A program made the position numbers and the translations under genes. A stretch of 64,000 nt of DNA from Ridgeia piscesae (taxonomy: Eukaryota > Annelida > Polychaeta > Sabellida > Siboglinidae). How positions within the stretch are numbered: the first letter of the stretch is position 1; each line of letters begins with the position of its first letter. Shown in pieces: positions 1-10,780 of the stretch. The stretch spans positions 62,001-126,000 of the forward strand of contig JAODUO010000984.1 in NCBI GenBank assembly GCA_025642075.2. The letters are read 5' to 3'. The notes beneath the pieces were generated by a model. It saw only the letters and a program-made list of their open reading frames with translations, was not told the DNA's origin and did not search any database.

Positions 1-16
1 AACGTCTAATAGACTA

Positions 17-1690
17 AAGGCGGGTTTACACTATGCAACGCAGTTGCAAGCAACGAGGCGATTGAGAAAGGTCAAGGCCGAACGATGTTGCTTGCAACGC
101 GGCTGCATGCAACACCTCTTGCATGTTTACACTATGCAACATGGTTGCAGCGACGAAACATTAATTCGTCTCCAGGCCACCATGTGGTGCCACTCTTACA
201 TAGCAATGGTAGTGTAGCATCTGGGGGGGGATTTGGGAATAATTTTCTTAGACCTGAGTAAAAATCACGTTTATCCAGTGATTTAAAAATTCAAACCAAT
301 ATAATGGAATTTCATAAAATTTGCTTATTTTATATCTGATATGACATTACATGTACACTTATTACAAGTACATTAGTGGTAGCGGCAATGTTATGGGATC
401 CTTGTGGGCCAACAACATTAAATAAATAGTACACAACAATATAAAATGCATTTATTTATTAAACTAACCGCACCCATTACTTGAAAGTATTGAAAGAAGA
501 TGACATATAAAATGACTCGTGAGTACATTAATAAATATATGTTGTAGTTATATAGTCCACAATCATTATATATGTATTGTGAAATATACATTACCAATGA
601 GTGCGTATATTAGCATAAAAACATGCTAAATTGGAAATAATGTTCAGTAGGCTGCACATGATGTGCTATACTGATATTGATAATACACTTTATGTGCATC
701 AAATGGTATTATATAACTTGACTTGTAAGATGAGATGCCACTGAAACAAGGAAAGTTGTCCACATGTGGAGATGGCAACTTGTCACACCAACTCTTTTAC
801 GTGAAGCTGATGCAGGTCATATAGTGTAATCCACAATTACTGTCCGTCATTCTTTTCAGTCTGCACACATCACTGCCTGCATATATATCTTGCTTTCTGT
901 AACTCCATTAACTGCAATTTTTTTTTTTTAAACATAATTAGTTCATAACTTTACATTGCGTGAGGAATAAATACTGGCACATGAACAGACATGACACATG
1001 CATATAATTGTATGAACTACTTATGTTAATATAATTAGTTACAGTTGTGTACATTACATTTTTTTAAGGGATTCTTTGGGACACAAAAGGAATTAATTAA
1101 TTTATATGAAAAATTATGACAAAAGAATTGGTAGTGTAAAACTCTTTGTAATACACACTATTTAAAAATTAATATAGCTATTTTATGTGATCACATCAGT
1201 ATTGCTGACATGATAAGTATTGGCATAACATTGTTGATATGGGCGATAAAACAAGTAAGCGCCGCTTCGAATATTGTCAGCGATACCTACCTTCAAATAC
1301 TTATCGATTTTTCCCTGCGATAACGCTGCCATGACCCGCAATGATGGTACTCCTCACGTATGTATAAAACAACAAATGGCGATGTTCGAAGAATTGATAA
1401 ATTAAACAAATTGTCTAATAATCTGCCGAGCAACAACTCACCGCAATGCTTTCGAAAGCTATACATCACTCGCGGTCACTGCCTGTGATTGGACAAATTC
1501 CATGCAACCAAGAGACAATGTTGCACAGAATAGAACCTTCCCTATCCATGAGACCGTTGCAAGCAGCGGTCTCATGAGACACTGCTGCATGCGATTTTAT
1601 GTTTACACTAGGCGATCTGGCTGCAACGGTGTTGCAAGCAACCGTGACTCACGTTGCAAGCAGCAGCGTTGCATAGTGTAAACCCGCCTT
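17..1690. mobile_element. Non-autonomous TIR DNA transposon (large MITE)
   Basis: The two ends are perfect 25-bp inverted repeats beginning AAGGCGGGTTTACACTATGC, flanked by TA on both sides (15-16 and 1691-1692). Inside each end the motif TTGCAAGCAAC recurs several times, as is common for subterminal transposase-binding repeats. No open reading frame of note lies inside, so the element would need a transposase in trans. The outer flanks (1-14 and 1693 onward) match the two sides of a DIRS left terminus, so it has jumped into a DIRS element. The 2-bp TA target and the TIR recall ISL2EU/Harbinger-like or other TA-targeting families; the superfamily is not settled. Confidence 0.8.
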
Positions 1691-1692
1691 TA

Positions 1693-2560
1693 GCCTGGCC
1701 CCGTCGCTTCACCAGGTGCAATAGACTTGGCCACGCCCAAGTTGCTCGCCAAAATGAATGATCAAATAAATTCTGACCCATCCCTACAACTCCCACTACC
1801 CTATCCCATTGAGTCACCTCCTATTCCCACTTGGCGCCGCCATTGTTTAAGAATTAAGTCTCGCCTATAAATAGCTCCGTATTTTGTTCAGTTTTATGAG
1901 CTGCTATTGTGTGTTGTTTAAGCCTAGTTATGGTTTATCGTTTTTCTTTTCACTTCTGCAATCTAGTGAGCTAGTTAAAGCCCACTTCTTAGTTGTCATT
2001 TTCTCTTATTAGCCATTTTTCGACCATGCCACCATAGAAAGTGCCCTGTCTGCACACGACTCATGCGTGGCGGCAATAATCACCCGGACAAGTGTCGCTC
2101 TTGTCACAGCTGTACAATCAACAACAAGTGCGGCACTTGTTCACAATGGACTGAGAAAGTATGGGCTGGAATAGTAGAATGTTTTAAAGCCCGACCTAAC
2201 AGAAAACGCTGCACCGTTTCTGAGACGCAGGCGTCAGCATCTCTACAGCCCAAGCCGGGCGACGCATGCAGCCACATCCAGCATGTCTAGCAGCAGCTTT
2301 CTTGGGTTTTCTGCGGAACCATCCCAGGAGATAGTCCAAAACCGTGATCATGAGTCGGTGTTGGAAGAAATCCTTAACCTTCTCCTTAACCATGCCTCCG
2401 GGAAACCAGCCTCCGGGCCAAAGCTGGAGACCTGGCTTTTTCTCCAGAACTGGAGGGAAACCTGAAGGTTGACCCATTCGGTGCAGGTCACTGAGCGACT
2501 GTGAAATCCCGGAGCTGGACAGATACCTGAAATGTTCCACAGTTCGGGTCTGGTCAGGTT
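1693..2560 (+). mobile_element. DIRS-like retrotransposon, 5' fragment (copy 0)
   Basis: Starts with the DIRS left inverted terminal repeat (AGCCTGGCCCCGTCGCTTCA), followed by the same leader found at 3300-3700, 13530-13800 and 20440-20720. It breaks off in the gag-like region around 2500-2560 and has no RT or recombinase. It is a diverged subfamily relative to the copies at 3150 and 20303. Its first few bases lie on the other side of the MITE at 17-1690. Confidence 0.75.
2063..2290 (+). pseudogene. DIRS ORF1 (gag-like) N-terminal remnant
   Basis: The 75-codon frame MRGGNNHPDKCRSCHSC... carries a Cys cluster (CRSCHSC then CGTC about ten residues later) resembling a small zinc-binding knuckle. 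The equivalent place in the other copies (for example 3564 and 13790) has the same Met-Arg-x-Gly start but is out of frame or stopped. It is followed by a second frame at 2283-2465 (MSSSSFLGFSAEPSQEI...), so the reading frame is broken. The role as a nucleocapsid-like protein is inferred from position in the DIRS element; no capsid fold is recognisable. Confidence 0.45.
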
Positions 2561-2571
2561 CGGAGCCCAGA

Positions 2572-2775
2572 TGCACGTTTTGACTCATCAGGTTGGTTCC
2601 GCAACTGGGCATTTTTCTACCAATGTAACGAGCATGTGTCCACGTGGGCAGACTCTGTTTACACGGTACACGTGACAATGTTGCCATGTGGTTCTGCTTG
2701 CATTTATATTGTACACCTGTTGGATAGAAGTCATCACAATTACATGACCATGACTAAATGATGGTCAGATTGACA
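2572..2775. repeat. Left arm of a ~200-bp inverted repeat (partner 7590-7795)
   Basis: Reading this block on the minus strand gives the sequence at 7590-7795 with scattered differences, for example GGTCATGTAATTGTGATGAC-like text against GGTCAGGTCATTTTCATGAC. Both arms contain the phrase encoding KMPxCGT. The arms enclose a small TIR element and a DIRS copy. Confidence 0.75.
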
Positions 2776-3149
2776 AACATATATTATGGTTGATTTGTAA
2801 CATACATTCACGACTGTAGAAGATTTATCGTCCGCAGTTGAATACTTCAGGAGTTATGCATTTTAAAAACATTAGTGGCACCGCATTGATGCTGAAATAT
2901 AGGCCAATAAGTACAGTTATTATGTGCTGTTAGAGCAAACGGTGGCTAACATTCTAGATTTTGTTGTTACTGTTATCACCAGTACTATCCAGTATCCACA
3001 CATTGATGTCATTGTGTGCTGTTGTACTTTGTGCATGTGTAAAGCAGAGTGACACAATTTGGTGAAATTGATTTGGCCAGGATAATTTAAAGTAAAATAG
3101 TGTGTATTAGTTTACAATCATGAATGTATGTTACAAATAAACCATATAT
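2776..3149. mobile_element. Small TIR element (MITE-like)
   Basis: About 40 bp at 2778-2819 (core TTTGTAACATACATTCA) is the inverted copy of 3111-3149. The roughly 290-bp interior has no coding potential. The right end abuts the left end of the DIRS copy at 3150 exactly, so either the DIRS used its end as a target or they were mobilised together. No clear target duplication is visible. Confidence 0.6.
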
Positions 3150-3171
3150 TTATTGCCTAACATAGACTTAG

Positions 3172-3313
3172 CCTGGCTCCGTCGCTTCACAAGGTGCAAT
3201 AGACTTGGCCGCGCCCAAGTTGCTCGCCATAATTAATCAAATGAAAAAATGACCTATCCCCACAGCTCCCACCACTCCATGCAATCACTGAGTCTCTTCT
3301 CTTCTTACTTGGC
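3172..3313 (+). repeat. DIRS copy A left inverted terminal repeat
   Basis: About 142 bp starting CCTGGCTCCGTCGCTTCACA and ending near CTTACTTGGC. It is inverted relative to 7401-7541. The same repeat is seen at 20326-20444 in another copy. Confidence 0.85.
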
Positions 3314-3522
3314 GCCGCCATTGTTTAAGTCTTGCCTTCGCGTAGCTCCGTATTTTTTCAGTTTTGTGAGCTGATGTCATATTTTGTTTAAACGAAGTTA
3401 CGGTTTATTGTTTTTCTTTTCACCTCTGCAATATAAAGGACTGTTTTCAGACCACTTTTCAGTTGTATTTTTCTATTATTAGCTGTTTTTCGACTTCGCC
3501 ATTTCAATTTTAACGTTATTGT

Positions 3523-4290
3523 AATGGCGGACGACTCGCGAACACGCCACCGTCTGCACTAGACTCATGCGCTGCAGCAATAATCATCCGAACAAGTGTT
3601 TTACAGTCGACAACCAGTGGACTGATTAAGTATGGAATGGAATAGTATAAACGCCGCTCCGTTTCAGAAACGCAGGCGCCTGACACATGTAACATCGCTA
3701 CAACCCGCGCTATTAGATGTGCAGCCACAAGCTGGGTAGCCTACAGACATGTAGCATATCTCGCGGCAGCTTTCTTGGGTTTTCTCCGGTGCCACCCCTG
3801 GAGATAGTCCAAGACCGTGACCGTTAGTACAGGTTGGAAGATATTCTCAACCGTCTTCGTGAACAGCCTATATTACCAACGCGCGATTAGCGACAGTTGA
3901 ACCGTCATTGGGGGCGGGAATAATGGGTCCTGTTGTGATCCCTGAGGCCCAGTTTCGACCTGGGCATTCGACGGAACTGCCCGAACAAAAATAGTCCCGC
4001 CAGTTGGATTCCCAAAAGAGAATCCCAGCACATTCGGCAGTCCATGTCAGTGGACTTACGCCAACGGGCCCGGGCAGAAAAACCGGTGACATTCCTCTGG
4101 ATAGAACGGAGACGACGCAGGAGCCGGAGGGCCAGAGCCCGGAGGTCAGGCCGAAGCCGGAGGTTACCACCATTCGGCCGTATGGAAACCCGAAGCCGGA
4201 AACTCGGCCGGTTCTCCAGAGAGCCGGAGATTAACCCCATTCGGCGCAGGTTACCAACCGAAGCCAATCAGAAACCGCCGCAGCCTTAAT
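3523..4290 (+). pseudogene. DIRS copy A gag-like region (decayed)
   Basis: A possible start ATGGCGGACGACTCGCGAAC at 3523 is stopped within about 13 codons. Arg/Pro-rich frames then overlap at 4004-4289. The stretch aligns by position and by scattered words with the gag-like region of other copies. Nothing here forms a recognisable capsid, and the assignment is by location only. Confidence 0.4.
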
Positions 4291-4429
4291 CCTAACATGG
4301 GGGTTGATCGCAACCCTCGACCCTCTAGACATACCACAACATGCGGTCGTGTTACCTCCTTTGCATACAAGGAAAGTGGGAGCTTTGTCGCTGTTCTGCG
4401 ATGTCTGGAGACGAAGGAGATGAAGCGAG

Positions 4430-5940
4430 TGGGTGTGCAATGTTCTGGAAGTCGGTTTCCGTCTTCGGTTCCGAGAGTGTCCCCCCATGACGGGTGCCCC
4501 ATTTGCGTTTGTAGACAAGGGCTCCGTCGTGAAGTGCACAGCGCTTCGGTCACTGATACAGTCCATGCAACAAAACAATGTTGTAGATATAGTCTGCGAC
4601 ACTACATCTCCCGGATGTTACAGTCACCTCATCCTAGAGATTCCCCACTTCACGGAAAGCATTCGGCGATCTCTCCCTCGAGACGCCTGAGTCACTTCCA
4701 TCGATCTTGTGGACACCCATTTCCACCTACCCATCCACAGGTTACCGAAAATGTCTTCGATTTCAGACTCGGGACACCATATACCAATTCCGGGCACAGC
4801 TGTTTGGCCTTTCTCCAGCACCTTGGGTATTCACCAAGATTATGACAGAGATCAAAATCCTGGTACACGTGATGGGCATCAATCTCTATCAGTACCTGGA
4901 CGACTGGCTCATCTATTCACCATCACACGACCAGTGCCTCCGAGACACGGTGCAAGTGCTCAATCTCTGCCACATGATGGGCCTCCTCATTCACGACAAG
5001 AAGTCGGAACTGATCCCAAAACAGAAATTCATTTTTCTGGGATACCAGTTCGACCTGTTTTCCTTCCAGGTCAATCCAACTCTGGATCGACATCACAAAT
5101 CAAACACTGATTTGCTCATTCCTGCTAAGCCAAGGGGGGTGTGCTCATATGTGGCACATCCTGCTGCGTCCACAGAGAAAATGGTTCCTCTAGGACGATT
5201 GCACACCCGCGAAGCCCAACATTGCATCTCTCAACATTGGGATTTCAATGTTTTAACCAGCAACTTGTGGATACCTCTTTCCCCCACGGCGGAGCAAGAT
5301 TTCCAATGGTGGAAGTCAGCATACAATGTTTTGATGGGATCCCCAGTTATCCCGACAAACCAGACAGTCAGTTGTTCACGGATGCATCGAACATCGGCTG
5401 GGAAGCACATTGGAATGCATTGACGGTGTCCGGTGTATGGACAACAACCGAGAAAACACTTCACTTCAATGTACTCGAGTTAGAAGCCATACACAGAGCC
5501 ATGCTCCACTGGCTGCGGAAGCTTATGGGTCTGACAGTCCTGGTTGCATCAAACAACTCCACTGTAGTGTCCTACATCAACAAGCAGGGCTGAACAAGGT
5601 CAATACAGCTGTGCAGGCGGACCAAGAAGGCAAGAAGCTACTACTCATGTGTCACGGCAACCAAATAATACTCCGGGCACGACACATCACCGGGAGATTG
5701 AACGTCCTTGCAGACATTCTGTTACGCCCTTCCCAGATGTCAGGTACAGAATGGTCTCTACATCCATCTGTCTTCCGATCACTGACACGGGAATGGGGAA
5801 TCCCATTATTAGTTCTGTTTGCAACTTCCACTATTTGTGTCCCCTGTTCCAGATCCATCAGCCATGGCTGTAGATGCTCTGTCAATGAGCTGGAAGGCAC
5901 TGTGGGCATACGCATACCCACCAAAAGCTCTGTTACCACG
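4430..5940 (+). pseudogene. DIRS copy A reverse transcriptase, RNase H and methylase-like region
   Basis: The RT palm motif YQYLDDWLIYSPSHDQ lies near 4895-4930, with the following KFIFLGYQFDL block typical of DIRS RT. RNase H follows in another frame from about 5358 (FTDASNIGW, then LELEAIHRAMLHWL). After it come the LDLFAT-like and PDPSAMAVDALSMSWKALW segments that in DIRS elements lie in the region compared to phage Dam methylases. RT and RNase H sit in different frames and stops interrupt both, so the protein is broken. The function would be copying the element's RNA into DNA. Confidence 0.85.
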
Positions 5941-6199
5941 GGTGCTCGAGAAGGCCCAACAGGACCAGTGCGAACTGATCCTCATTGCCCCACACTGGCA
6001 CCAGGCGATCTGGTTCCCACTACTCTTACGGATGTTGGTATCATCTCCCCTCCGGATACCCAACATTCCTCGGTTACTATTCCAGCCTTGAGGTCAGATG
6101 CATCGAGATACGTCCAATCTCCAGCTACACATGCGGAGAGCATACGGGATACCCTCTGCAACAGAGACCGTTCGGTCGACGTTGCCTCCGGTGTCAGTA

Positions 6200-7250
6200 G
6201 ACCCCAGCGAGAGTCAACTCTGGCAATCTATGAGTCCAAGTGGAGGATCTTCACTGCTTGTGTGTTACAAGTCATTAATCCACTCTTGGCTACTGGGAGT
6301 GTAGTGTCGGATTTTCTTCTCCACCTTCAAACGGAGAAACATTTGGGTATCTCGACCATTGCAGACTATCAGATGGCAATCGCCAACACTCTTCATGCCA
6401 CTTCCAGTGCGGAAGTAGGACGAAATTCTGCACTGAAGTCGCTACTTCGAAATATCGAAATGGAACAGGTACCATCAACGTCATTTTCCAGAGTAGAATC
6501 TCGCCTTAGTTTTGTCAGCATTGACAAAACCATCTTTCGAATCGCTATACCAAACATCGGGTCAGCTGCTTACATGGAAGTCAGTTTTCCTCATCGCGCT
6601 TACTTCCGGCAAACGTCAGTGTGATATCCATGCCTTTGAACATGCCCGACTACAACGAACCTGTCATTCACATCAAAGACGCAAGTACTGGGCAAGGGCC
6701 CAAAATGCGTGCTTTCATGCACAATTCCAACATTTGACCGTCAATTGTGCTATGACATAGCTGAAGACCAACTCCTGTTCCCAATATGGGCACTAAGATT
6801 CTACATAGAAAGGTCCATGCCTTGGAGGGAGTACCAGCGCCTCTTCTCTGTGTCGTTCAAACCAGAGCATAAACGAGACATTGTACCATCCACAATCTCC
6901 GGGTGGATCCGGAAACGATTCTGGAATGCTACACAAATTCCCCTACACCTCTCCTTGAGTCCCACAAGGTTAAGGCGCACCAGGTTCGATCCATGGCTGC
7001 ATCGCTCGCATTCCACAGATAGGCCTCCATGTAACAGATTCTGCGAGCTGATATCTGGCATTGTCACAACACCTACTCCGACTTTTATCTCAAGGACCTG
7101 TCTCTATTCTGCCGATCTCATTCAACTAGGACCGGTAGTGGCTGCAGAATCAATTCTGCACCCAACATTAGAGATCATTAGAGATAACATTGTCTATATC
7201 CCACCATCCATTCACCTAGATTCTGCACCTTGTGAGGTGACGGAGCCAGG
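6200..7250 (+). pseudogene. DIRS copy A tyrosine recombinase (frameshifted)
   Basis: Box I of the recombinase is visible as FLIALTSGKRQCDIHAF near 6583-6635. It would supply the first catalytic Arg, but here the conserved RRGE-type text is altered to RQCD. The second half (STISGWIRKRFW... at 6890) continues in a different frame. The conserved C-terminal HxxR and Tyr segment is read in yet another frame around 6960-7120. DIRS recombinases integrate a circular DNA intermediate without target duplication. The frame changes make this copy inactive. Confidence 0.75.
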
Positions 7251-7326
7251 CTAAGTCTATGTTAAGCAATACATTGTATATTTTTAGAATTAAAATATGT
7301 ATTTATAATTAACATGCTTACCTGGC
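7247..7326 (+). other. DIRS copy A internal complementary region (ICR)
   Basis: GGCTAAGTCTATGTTAAGCA is the inverse complement of the element's left terminus. The following AATTAAAATATGTATTTATA up to CTTACC is the inverse complement of its right terminus. Joining both termini in one internal block is the diagnostic DIRS-1 feature, thought to template circle closure. Equivalents lie at 13085-13155, 25350-25430 and 37652-37730. Confidence 0.85.
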
Positions 7327-7400
7327 TCCATTGCTTCACCATATCACCCTCCCTCCTTCCCCGCTATAGGGAGATTACCTATCACAGTATGAGCGTTTTT

Positions 7401-7541
7401 GCCAAGTGTGAAGAGAAGAGACTCAGTGATTGGATGGGGTGGTGGGAGCTGTGGGATAGGTAATTTTTTCATTTTATGAATTATGGCGAGCAATTTGGGC
7501 GCGGCCAAGTCTGTTGCACCTTGTGAAGTGATGGAGCCAGG
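7401..7541 (+). repeat. DIRS copy A right inverted terminal repeat
   Basis: Inverse complement of 3172-3313, running from GCCAAGTGTGAAGAGAAGAG to GTGATGGAGCCAGG. Confidence 0.85.
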
Positions 7542-7589
7542 TAAGTATGTTACTTATAAATACATATTTTAATTCTAAAAATATAGATT

Positions 7590-7795
7590 TTGATCAATCT
7601 GACCATCGTTTAGTCATGGTCAGGTCATTTTCATGACCTTTATCCAACACGTGTACAATATAAACACAAGCAGAACCATGTGGAAACCTTGCCACGTGTA
7701 CCGTGAAAACAGAGGCTGTCTACGTGCACAGATGCTTGTTACTCATTAGTCGAAAAATGCCCTGTTGCGGAACCATCCAAGTGAGTCAAAACGTG
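7590..7795. repeat. Right arm of the ~200-bp inverted repeat
   Basis: Inverted relative to 2572-2775 and starting exactly at the right terminus of DIRS copy A. An ORF 7703-7978 runs out of it but is unlike any family I know. Confidence 0.75.
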
Positions 7796-9521
7796 CAGCC
7801 CGGACCCGGTGACTGGGGGCCGTCAATGGGCGGTCCAACGGACGTTTCTCGGCCTTATCGTTGTCGCTCGGTGTCTGGGGACGATATCCGAACAAACAGA
7901 CCGTCGTTACAGGACAATCCGGGTGTGACGATCTGGAACGTCGATCAATCCAGAACATCGTTCTACTTCCATTTTTAATCAGTTTATGCATATCGTGCAT
8001 GACTCGTACATGTCAAAGGTTAGCGTGACGTTTCAGTCCGCAGCTTACGGCCTACTTCGATTGAGCTACGCGGGTAACTCGCGTAACCCGAGTCCCAATC
8101 AAACAGCTGAGATCACTCGAGCATGTGACCATTTGTGACCTAGATTAGCAATGGGAATCTTCAAGGCCGCTTCTCGAGGCAATCGCGAGTTTTACAGGAT
8201 TCGCTCGAGTAAGTGACGTCATTAGCAGTGACAGCCAATAGGGAACGTAGGCCCCTACAGCGCAAGAAATTAATTAAACATTACAAGACACAATCATTTA
8301 AATATGGATTAAAGTCACCACGTTCTATGAATTATAATTTAAGACCAAGAAGATGAACGTCATAATTTACACAATAAACAACTGATTATTTTATTTATTT
8401 ACATAAGAGGTTTATGTCCGTGATCATGATCATTGCTGTTCAGTTGCAGTCTGGAATGTATATCCGGTCCAGGGTGTCGTTCCACCTCATTTTGAGTGTT
8501 GTTTATGAACTTCGTAGTTAATGTCTACTGTGACCAGCTTAACACTTGTGACTGCCGAACCTATGCATGACCCATGCATATTTTAGTTTAGGTTAATAAT
8601 TTATTGTTGCATTTCCTTTGTTGCAATTATTATTAATAAACATAACAAAACCTCATAATTAGTGTTACTTGTAATTATATATAAACAGTGTTTTCTGAAT
8701 GTCCTTGTTCTTGTTTCAGAACATTGTGCATAGTATGGCTTCATTACAGCCATGGTTTTCAGCGCTGCCTATAGCATTTACAGCATTAAATACAAATCTC
8801 CACGTTTTCGTGACAGAGATAGATATCTCTGGCAGTTTAGGATGTATGTGTCTACTAGTTGAAACATTTCTATTGGGTGTAACATGCCCGAATTGGTATA
8901 GTTTGTATGCACACCCTATATTTTGAATACAAATAAAAGTTGCATTCTGACATAAATTCCAATTTATGCAAGGAACAACACGGACACAAGCTTAGACATG
9001 AAAGAGGCCAAATGATGATGTTTGTTTATTATAGGGAAAAAACAGTGCCTTATTTGGCACACCATAATAGTTTAAGCGAAAGAAATGTGGACTCAGCCTC
9101 CCGAGGCCAGGTTTATGACTGAGCACATACTAGTCTCCTGGCCCTCAGGCTGCTAGAGCCCACATTTTAACATATAAAGCTGTAGAGGTATCCCTAGAAC
9201 AATGGAAAGGAACAATATATAATCACGCAGAGCTTGTTATGTGTTAATTAGTTCAAAGCCCACATGATTAAGTAAAAGATGGTTTCTGAATACCAGGCTA
9301 CCAGTTGCCTAAAACACTACATATACAATTATAATAGTCACAAATATGGGGGTATTTCGCCACAGGTCACCCTATATGTGACCCCCCCACCTAAACAAAC
9401 TAGGCCTATCCAAAAACAGTCCCTAATTAGAAGCCATATTAAGCAATCCGGATGTACTTCCGAAATGCATCCGATGACCACCATCCTAAGGACAAGGAAC
9501 ATTATTTTTAGGAATAGTTTT
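7796..9521. other. Intergenic DNA, no gene recognised
   Basis: AT-rich with short unrecognised ORFs at 8699-8926 and 8940-9122. An imperfect hairpin of about 30-bp arms lies at 9086-9168 (AATGTGGACTCAGCCT against its inverse near AGGCTGCTAGAGCCCACATT). Nothing here shows splice-linked exon structure or protein similarity that I can see. Confidence 0.5.
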
Positions 9522-9776
9522 ATTATCTCACAGGAATCCAATCCCCAATACCATGACCATCTTGCGATGACTATTATCTCACAGGAATCCAATCCCCAAT
9601 ACCATGACCATCTTGCGATGACTATTATCTCACAGGAATCCAATCCCCAATACCATGACCATCTTGCGATGATTATTATCTCACAGGAATCCAATCCCCA
9701 ATACCATGACCATCTTGCGATGATTATTATCTCACAGGAATCCAGTCCCCAATACCTTGACCATCTTGCAATGACT
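9522..9776. repeat. 51-bp minisatellite, five copies
   Basis: Five head-to-tail copies start at 9522, 9573, 9624, 9675 and 9726, each ATTATCTCACAGGAATCCAA plus 31 more bases. The first four are nearly identical and the last is more diverged. Because 51 is divisible by three and the unit lacks stops in one frame on each strand, long repetitive ORFs appear on both strands (9279-9851 plus, 9338-9790 minus). These are taken as by-products of the repeat. Confidence 0.9.
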
Positions 9777-10065
9777 AAGGTTACCACCAACGATCAATGT
9801 TTGTCAAACCATTCATCACAAACCTCCAAGCAAGTAATATGTAATTCTTGATTATCTCTTCAAGAAATCACCTTCCTTTTCCGAAAGGATCCAATTAAAA
9901 GGTGAATAAGTGTGTTGTAAGTTAGCCAATTTAGGATTCAGCAGCAATGTTGTTTCGTGCATCATGTTTCTAATTAGTGCTGTTTTGTCTCAATCACACA
10001 TCTTGTTTAGTAATTATTTTTAAAAAATAAGTAAGACACGTGAAACATTTGTCAAATTCATTGAG

Positions 10066-10375
10066 GAGCGGTGGTCGCGCGGTAGAGCGCCGGACTGTCA
10101 ATCGAGGGGACGGTGGTTCAATCCCACCTACCGCCGTTTCGAAACTTAGGCAATTTCTTCACCCCACATTTGCCTGTGTCTTTCGGAAGAGACACTAAAA
10201 GCCGGTGGTCCCTTCTGTCTGGTGTCTATGCCAGGGGAAGTAAAAGATCCCACACAGGGGGTAAATGTGTAACCTGTAGTGGACTCATAAATTCTACAGA
10301 AAAACAACTCCTGCGTTAGCCCAAGTTTGGGCTGTTTGGAGGTAATCACCTAAGAACCTTAAGAACCTAAGAGGA
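10066..10375 (+). mobile_element. tRNA-derived SINE
   Basis: The first 70 bp fold like a tRNA. There is an A-box-like GGTCGCGCGGTAGAGCGC, an anticodon loop CTGTCAA (GTC) and a T arm GGTGG-TTCAATC-CCACC with perfect stem. A body (TTTCGGAAGAGACACTAAAA) follows, and then a tail with repeated AAGAACCT. The acceptor stem is imperfect and it lacks a clean gene 3' end, so it is a SINE head and not a tRNA gene. A second, truncated copy lies at 56213-56355. The body resembles the conserved central domains of widespread animal SINEs; the exact family is not determined. Confidence 0.8.
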
Positions 10376-10640
10376 TAAGTCTAAATTGAGGCAAATAGTT
10401 TAAAGTTGTTACCTGAATGGGCCATTCCATTGTGGCTGCGGTTTGCCACCTTTCCTCCCAACATTCCTCATATTCTTTTAAGGATGATATCCCATATCTT
10501 AAAGTCAAAAGATTTCACTCCCTTTTTCTGTCGGTTCTTGTAGTGCTTATAGATTGGTGTAGGTCATCACTACAGCATGCAGAAATTATTTATTATGTAA
10601 CACAGTCGCCACATGGGTTATGAGCTCAGTTTCGACATTC
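10376..10640. other. Spacer between SINE and DIRS copy B
   Basis: No gene, repeat or splice-compatible exon recognised. Confidence 0.4.
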
Positions 10641-10780
10641 TGGCACGGGATAAAAGTTGATCGGCTACCAGAGGTCACTCCAGTTTGGCGCGCATGCGCA
10701 TACGTGGAATGACATCCTAAACCAAATGGACGTTCCAGACCATCACACCAGTCCTACAACGTGGGGCTCTGTTTCGCAAC

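Larger units (their letters stand above)
3150..7589 (+). mobile_element. DIRS-like tyrosine-recombinase retrotransposon, copy A
   Basis: Complete from left terminus (TTATTGCCTAACATAGACTT) to right terminus (...TTCTAAAAATATAGA), about 4.4 kb. The order is left inverted terminal repeat, gag-like region, reverse transcriptase, RNase H, methylase-like region, tyrosine recombinase, internal complementary region, right inverted terminal repeat. This is the DIRS-1 plan: no LTRs, no integrase and no target duplication. Frames are interrupted repeatedly, so it is not autonomous. It is the best copy for termini; the copy at 34233 has the best RNase H. Confidence 0.9.

Noticed and set aside
2196..2687. 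163-codon minus-strand ORF
   Set aside because: It runs antisense through a DIRS gag-like remnant and then through the inverted-repeat arm; two unrelated repeats happen to be open.
9279..9851. 190- and 150-codon ORFs on opposite strands
   Set aside because: They exist because the 51-bp minisatellite unit is stop-free and divisible by three; there is no domain and no splice support.
10067..10136. Stand-alone tRNA-Asp gene
   Set aside because: The acceptor stem is imperfect, the sequence runs on into a SINE body, and a second copy with the same body exists at 56213.
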